In this document: one piece after another, positions 6,003-10,036 of the stretch
Numbering within the stretch: position 1 is the stretch's first letter
Layout of the letters: every line of letters starts with the position of its first letter
Origin: Lentzea sp.
Lineage (GTDB): Bacteria; Actinomycetota; Actinomycetes; Mycobacteriales; Pseudonocardiaceae
Assembly (NCBI GenBank): GCA_030146905.1
Contig: JASLAV010000053.1
Location: 1-10,036 of the forward strand
DNA length: 10,036 nt
Direction: 5' to 3'
Notes under the pieces: generated by a model
The model's database searches: none
The model's input: the letters and a program-made list of their open reading frames with translations, nothing else
Told to the model about the DNA's origin: nothing
Position numbers and translations under genes: made by a program

Positions 6003-8471
6003 ATGGCTGAATCGACTTCTGGGACCCTGGTCGTGATCGGCAACGGCATGGTCGGCCACCGGCTCGTCGAGATCCTTCGCGACTCGTCCTGGCGGATCGT
6101 GGTGTTCGGAGAGGAATCACGTCCCGCCTACGACCGTGTCGCGCTTTCGTCCTATGTGGACACGTGGAACTCCGCCGACCTGGAGCTGCCGCCGCTGAGC
6201 GGCTGCGAGCTCCGCCTCGGCGAGAAGGTCGTCTCGGTCGACCGCGACCGCCGTGTCGTCGTCGGCGCGTCCGGCATCGAGGTCCAGTACGACGCGCTGG
6301 TGCTGGCCACGGGCTCGGTGCCGTTCGTGCCGCCGGTTCCCGGTCGTGACCTGCCCGGTTGCCACGTCTACCGGACGATCGACGACTTGGACGAGATCCG
6401 GGCCACCGTGGAGGCCGCGTCACGTCCCGGCCGGCGCTCCGGAATGGTGCTCGGCGGCGGCCTGCTCGGGCTGGAGGCCGCCAACGCGCTGCGCGGCATG
6501 GGGGTGTCCCCGCACGTCGTGGAGCTGGCGCCGCGGCTGATGCCGATCCAGGTCGACGAGGGCGGTGCCGGGCTGCTGAAGCGGCTCGTCGAGAAGCTCG
6601 ACCTGACCGTGCACACCGGGACCTCCGCCTCCTCCATCGAACGCGACCGGGAGCGGTTGATCGCCAAGCTCGCGAACGGGCTGGAGCTCGACCTCGACGT
6701 CGTCGTGTTCAGCGCGGGCATCCGGCCGCGCACGGACCTGGACCTGGGGCTGGAGCTGGGCCCGCGCGGCGGTTACCTGGTCGACGCCGCCTGCCGGACC
6801 GCCGATCCCCGCGTGTTCGCGATCGGCGAGTGCGCCGCTGTCGAGGGCGTGGCGTACGGGCTGGTCGCGCCCGGTTACGCGATGGCGGAGGTCGTCGCGG
6901 ACCAGATCTCCGGTGGCACGAAGGTGTTCCCCGGTGCCGAGCTGTCCACGAAGCTGAAGCTGCTCGGTGTGGACGTGGCGTCGTTCGGCGACGCGCACGC
7001 GGCCACCGAGGGTGCGCTGGAAGTCGTGGTGAACAACGCGGTCGCGGGCACCTACAGCAAGCTCGTGGTGTCGGACGACGCCCGCATCCTGCTCGGCGGC
7101 GTGCTGGTCGGTGATGCTTCGTCCTACCCGTCGCTGCGGCCGTTGGTGGGCAAGGAGGTCCCCGCGGCGTTGTTGCAGCCCGGTGGGGCCGTGGACGTCG
7201 AGATGCCCGCGGACGCGCAGGTCTGCTCCTGCCACGCGGTCACCAAGCAGACGATCACCGACGCGATCGGGTCCGGTGTCGCGTGCGACGTGGCCGAGCT
7301 GAAGGCGTGCACCAAGGCCGGCACCGGCTGCGGCTCGTGCGTGCCGATGCTGAAGAAGCTGCTCACCGAGTGCGGTGTCGAGCAGTCCAAGGCGTTGTGC
7401 GAGCACTTCAAGCACTCGCGCGCCGAGCTGTTCGAGATCGTCAGGGCGACGCGCGTCACGACGTTCTCGTCGCTCATCGAGAAGCACGGCACCGGACGCG
7501 GCTGCGACATCTGCAAGCCGGCGGTGGCCTCGATCCTGGCGTCGCTGGGCAACGGGCACATCCTGGGTGAGACGCAGGTGTCGTTGCAGGACACCAACGA
7601 CAGGTTCCTGGCGAACCTGCAGCGCAACGGCACCTACTCGGTCGTGCCGCGCATCCCCGGCGGCGAGATCACGCCGGAGAAGCTGATCGTCATCGGTGAG
7701 GTGGCCCGCGACTACGGGCTGTACACGAAGATCACCGGTGGTCAGCGCATCGACATGTTCGGCGCCACCGTCGACCAGCTGCCCGAGATCTGGCGCCGGT
7801 TGGTGGACGCGGGCTTCGAGTCGGGGCACGCGTACGGCAAGTCGTTGCGCACGGTGAAGTCCTGCGTGGGCACGACCTGGTGCCGTTACGGCGTGCAGGA
7901 CTCCGTCGGTCTCGCGATCGAGCTGGAGCTGCGCTACCGGGGCCTGCGGTCGCCGCACAAGCTCAAGTCGGCCGTCTCCGGCTGCGCCCGCGAGTGCGCG
8001 GAGGCGCGCGGCAAGGACTTCGGCGTGATCGCCACCGAGAACGGCTGGAACCTCTACGTGGGCGGCAACGGCGGCTTCACGCCGCGGCACGCCGACCTGC
8101 TCGTGTCCGATGTGGACACCGAAACGCTGATCCGCGTCATCGACCGGTTCCTGATGTTCTACATCCGCACGGCGGACCGGCTGCAGCGCACGTCGGTGTG
8201 GCTGGAAGGGCTCGACGGCGGGCTCGACCACCTGCGCGAGGTCGTGGTCGACGACAAGCTCGGCATCTGCGACGAGCTGGAAGCCGCGATGACGACGCAC
8301 GTGTCGGACTACGCCGACGAGTGGCGCGGCGTGCTGGAGGACCCGGAGAAGCTGGCGCGGTTCACGTCGTTCGTCAACGCGCCGGACGTGCCGGACCCCT
8401 CGATCTCGTTCCGCGCTGAGCGTGGCCAGCGCGTCCCCGTCCAGCTCGGCATTCCGGAGGTCGTCAGGTGA
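6003..8471 (+). CDS. nirB: Nitrite reductase [NAD(P)H], large siroheme subunit
   Basis: The 822-aa cytoplasmic enzyme reduces nitrite to ammonium with six electrons from NAD(P)H. Domains in order: FAD-binding Rossmann (G13-N-G15-M-V-G18); NAD(P)-binding GGGLLG (151-156); a BFD-like [2Fe-2S] domain with C408-x-C410 and C443-x2-C446; a second BFD-like unit with C466 and C501-x2-C504, in the LCEHFxxSR form normal for NirB; a ferredoxin-like nitrite/sulfite reductase half-domain from about 535 to 600; and the siroheme/[4Fe-4S] site with C621-x5-C627 and C661-x3-C665. All four siroheme-cluster cysteines are present, and the length is close to the family norm. ATG 6003 follows a perfect ribosome binding site. 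It overlaps nirD by 4 nt. It is called nasB in Klebsiella and Amycolatopsis. Confidence 0.96.
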   Translation: MAESTSGTLVVIGNGMVGHRLVEILRDSSWRIVVFGEESRPAYDRVALSSYVDTWNSADLELPPLSGCELRLGEKVVSVDRDRRVVVGASGIEVQYDALVLATGSVPFVPPVPGRDLPGCHVYRTIDDLDEIRATVEAASRPGRRSGMVLGGGLLGLEAANALRGMGVSPHVVELAPRLMPIQVDEGGAGLLKRLVEKLDLTVHTGTSASSIERDRERLIAKLANGLELDLDVVVFSAGIRPRTDLDLGLELGPRGGYLVDAACRTADPRVFAIGECAAVEGVAYGLVAPGYAMAEVVADQISGGTKVFPGAELSTKLKLLGVDVASFGDAHAATEGALEVVVNNAVAGTYSKLVVSDDARILLGGVLVGDASSYPSLRPLVGKEVPAALLQPGGAVDVEMPADAQVCSCHAVTKQTITDAIGSGVACDVAELKACTKAGTGCGSCVPMLKKLLTECGVEQSKALCEHFKHSRAELFEIVRATRVTTFSSLIEKHGTGRGCDICKPAVASILASLGNGHILGETQVSLQDTNDRFLANLQRNGTYSVVPRIPGGEITPEKLIVIGEVARDYGLYTKITGGQRIDMFGATVDQLPEIWRRLVDAGFESGHAYGKSLRTVKSCVGTTWCRYGVQDSVGLAIELELRYRGLRSPHKLKSAVSGCARECAEARGKDFGVIATENGWNLYVGGNGGFTPRHADLLVSDVDTETLIRVIDRFLMFYIRTADRLQRTSVWLEGLDGGLDHLREVVVDDKLGICDELEAAMTTHVSDYADEWRGVLEDPEKLARFTSFVNAPDVPDPSISFRAERGQRVPVQLGIPEVVR

Positions 8472-8782
8472 CCGTCGTCTGTGACTTCGAGGTGTTGCGC
8501 CCCGAGCAGGGAGTGGCCGCTCTCCTGCCGGACGGCTCGCAGGTGGCGGTGTTCCTGACCGCCGACGGGTCGTTGCACGCGTTGGACAACATCGACCCGT
8601 TCAGCGGCGCCGCGGTGCTGTCGCGGGGCATCGTGGGCGACCGCGGCGGCGTTCCCGTCGTGGTGTCACCCGTCTACAAGCAGGCGTTCGAGCTGGCGAC
8701 CGGCAAGTGCCTGGACGAGCCGTCGGTGTCCGTCGCGGTGCACCAGGTCCGCGTGCGTGACGGCGTCGTGGAGCTGACATGA
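8468..8782 (+). CDS. nirD: Nitrite reductase [NAD(P)H], small subunit, Rieske-like fold
   Basis: The 104-aa partner of NirB has the typical NirD run HALDNIDPFSGAAVLSRG in its middle and SPVYKQAFELATGKC after it. It has the Rieske fold but lacks the CxH...CxxH ligands, as is normal for NirD, so it should hold no [2Fe-2S] cluster and act structurally. The GTG start (8468) overlaps the nirB stop in GTGA and is preceded by GGAGGT (8456-8461) 6 nt upstream, which supports this start and translational coupling. Called nasD in Amycolatopsis. Confidence 0.93.
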   Translation: MTVVCDFEVLRPEQGVAALLPDGSQVAVFLTADGSLHALDNIDPFSGAAVLSRGIVGDRGGVPVVVSPVYKQAFELATGKCLDEPSVSVAVHQVRVRDGVVELT

Positions 8783-9873
8783 CGGGACCGCTGGCGGGCT
8801 TCACCATCGGGGTCACCGCGGCCCGTCGTGCCGACGAGCTCATCGCCATGCTGGAGCGCAAGGGCGCTTCTGTGCTGCACGGCCCGGCGATCCGGATCTT
8901 GCCGCTGCCCGACGACGCCGAGCTGCACGAGGCGACGTCGGCGCTGGTGGCCGCCCCGGTGGACGTCGTCGTCGCCACCACCGCGATCGGGTTCCGCGGG
9001 TGGTTCGAAGCCGCCGAGGGGTGGGGGCTGGCCAGCCGCCTGCACCGGGCCCTGTCGTCGGCCGTGGTGCTGCCCCGCGGCCCGAAGGCGAAGGGCGCGG
9101 TGCGGGCGGCCGGGCTGGTCGAGGCCTGGTCACCGGAGTCGGAGTCGAACGCGGAACTGCTGCAGTACCTGCTGCGGATGGGCGTGGCCGGCAAGAGGGT
9201 CGCCGTGCAGCTGCACGGGGAACCGTTGCCGGACTTCGTGAACACGCTCGCGGCAGCGGGTGCGGAGGTCGTCGAGATCCCCGTCTACCGGTGGGAGCCG
9301 CCGGCCGACATCCGTCCGCTGGACCAGCTGATCGACTCGGTGCTGGCGGGGCAGGTGGACGCGCTCACCTTCACGAGCGCACCCGCCGCGTCCTCGGTGC
9401 TGCGGACGGCAGGGGAACGGCACGGCGCACTGGTGGAAGCGTTGCGCCGCAACGTTCTCGTGGTCGGCGTCGGCGCGATCACCGCGGGACCGCTGGTGGC
9501 CGCCGGGATTCCCGTCGTGCAGCCCATCCGGTCGCGGATCGGGTCGATGGTGCGGGAGCTGGCGGTCGAGCTTCCTTCCCGCGCCACGCGGTTGCGGATC
9601 GCCTCCAGGGAGATGGAGATGCGGGCGCAAGCCGTGGTGATCGACGGCGAGCTCCGTCCCGTCGCCCCGGCGCCGATGGCTGTGCTGCGGACCCTCGTGG
9701 CCGCTCGTGGCCGGGTCGTCTCCCGGCAGGACCTGTTGGCCGCCTTGCCTTCCGGTGGTGAGGAGCACGCCGTGGAGACGGCCATCGGACGGTTGCGGAC
9801 CGCTCTGGGGTCCCCGCAGATGGTGTGCACGGTCGTGAAGCGTGGTTACCGGCTAGCTATGGAGCCTGCGTGA
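8779..9873 (+). CDS. nnaR: NnaR-like regulator: uroporphyrinogen-III synthase (HemD) fold fused to an OmpR-type winged helix
   Basis: The 364-aa protein has two parts. Residues about 1-260 match the HemD/HEM4 fold: the opening GFTIGVTAARRADEL and the second-lobe core DALTFTSAPAASS near 194-206. Residues about 268-362 form an OmpR/PhoB-type DNA-binding winged helix, with a recognition helix near 330-343 (HAVETAIGRLRTAL) and a wing ending KRGYRL (354-359). NnaR of Streptomyces coelicolor and mycobacteria has this architecture and works with GlnR on nirB/narK-type genes. In M. tuberculosis the like gene, Rv0260c as I recall, adjoins a CbiX-like gene, as here. The ATGA overlap with nirD and GGAG at 8770-8773 support the start. 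Whether the HemD part still makes uroporphyrinogen III, or senses a tetrapyrrole, cannot be read from the sequence. An annotation as plain hemD would miss the DNA-binding half. Probably nasE of the Amycolatopsis operon. Confidence 0.85.
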   Translation: MTGPLAGFTIGVTAARRADELIAMLERKGASVLHGPAIRILPLPDDAELHEATSALVAAPVDVVVATTAIGFRGWFEAAEGWGLASRLHRALSSAVVLPRGPKAKGAVRAAGLVEAWSPESESNAELLQYLLRMGVAGKRVAVQLHGEPLPDFVNTLAAAGAEVVEIPVYRWEPPADIRPLDQLIDSVLAGQVDALTFTSAPAASSVLRTAGERHGALVEALRRNVLVVGVGAITAGPLVAAGIPVVQPIRSRIGSMVRELAVELPSRATRLRIASREMEMRAQAVVIDGELRPVAPAPMAVLRTLVAARGRVVSRQDLLAALPSGGEEHAVETAIGRLRTALGSPQMVCTVVKRGYRLAMEPA

Positions 9874-10036
9874 AACTTGTGTTGGCGTTCCACGGCACTC
9901 GTGATCCTCGTGGCGTTGCGGTTTGCGAGGAGATCGCCGATCTGGTGCGGCCGCGGGTGGATGTTCCTGTTGCCGTCGCTTATGCCGACGTCCGGCAGCC
10001 GGACGTCCGGTCTGTTGTGGACGGACCGTGTGTTGT
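9870..10036 (+). CDS. Sirohydrochlorin chelatase (CbiX/SirB)-like protein, N-terminal part, cut by window end
   Basis: The first 55 codons are present; the gene runs off the window. GTG 9870 overlaps the nnaR stop in GTGA. The start MKLVLAFHGTRDPRG has the beta strand plus HGTRxPxG motif of the CbiX/SirB/CbiK class II chelatase family, the histidine being a metal-binding residue. AYADVRQPDV matches the strand that follows the first long helix in this family. The likely role is iron insertion into sirohydrochlorin to make siroheme for NirB; cobalt chelation cannot be ruled out. Third codon positions are unusually A/T-rich here (21 of 55 codons end in A or T) compared with its neighbours. Probably nasF in the Amycolatopsis naming. 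Confidence 0.8.
   Translation, partial: MKLVLAFHGTRDPRGVAVCEEIADLVRPRVDVPVAVAYADVRQPDVRSVVDGPCV

Noticed and set aside
7398..7514. The second BFD-like domain of NirB lacks a C-x-C pair.
   Set aside because: NirB proteins in general have the form LCEHFxxSR ... GCxxCKP here, so this is family-typical and not a mutation.
8468..8782. NirD lacks Rieske cluster ligands.
   Set aside because: NirD subunits of NAD(P)H nitrite reductases normally lack them; it is not evidence of decay.
9987..10010. Repeat GACGTCCGG twice, including the 12-bp palindrome CCGGACGTCCGG.
   Set aside because: It lies in the chelatase coding sequence and is explained by the protein repeat DVRQPDVR with G/C-ending codons.

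Overview
The window comes from a high-GC actinomycete. Gene content and order point to the Pseudonocardiaceae (Amycolatopsis/Lentzea/Saccharothrix-like). Evidence: strongly G/C-ending codons in almost all genes, GTG starts, two leaderless-looking promoters with a TAGCGT -10 box, an actinobacterial TIGR02569-type kinase-fold gene, and a nitrate-assimilation cluster in the order known from actinomycetes. All recognised genes are on the + strand. No transposase, tRNA, rRNA, phage gene or CRISPR array was seen.

Layout. 1-30 is the last nine codons of an upstream gene, probably moeZ. 31-239 is non-coding and holds a very long near-perfect hairpin (100-176), then a TAGCGT -10 box 8 nt before a GTG start. 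240-1037 is a TIGR02569/aminoglycoside-phosphotransferase-fold protein. 1038-1106 is a compact promoter with a 14-bp perfect palindrome (1074-1087) and a second leaderless start. 1107-3074 nasA (assimilatory nitrate reductase, Mo/4Fe-4S) overlaps 3059-4489 nasC (FAD/NAD(P)H/[2Fe-2S] electron donor). After a 99-nt gap comes 4589-5890 narK/nasK (nitrate/nitrite MFS transporter). After a 112-nt gap, 6003-8471 nirB, 8468-8782 nirD, 8779-9873 nnaR-like and 9870-end cbiX-like are chained by 4-nt stop/start overlaps.

How the genes work together. NarK imports nitrate. NasA reduces it to nitrite with electrons passed from NAD(P)H through NasC. NirBD reduces nitrite to ammonium on siroheme. The CbiX-like protein belongs to the sirohydrochlorin/cobaltochelatase family and so may serve siroheme supply. 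The 364-aa gene between nirD and cbiX is a uroporphyrinogen-III-synthase fold fused to an OmpR-type winged helix, the architecture of NnaR, a regulator of nitrate/nitrite assimilation in Streptomyces and mycobacteria. The operon therefore probably carries its own regulator. From memory, the order matches nasACKBDEF of Amycolatopsis mediterranei.

The core system is known biology. The less expected parts are the 77-nt hairpin, whose four G-U pairs work only in a + strand transcript, the perfect palindrome in the nasA promoter, and the shared design of the two leaderless promoters. GlnR-like half-site matches in three gaps are weaker observations.
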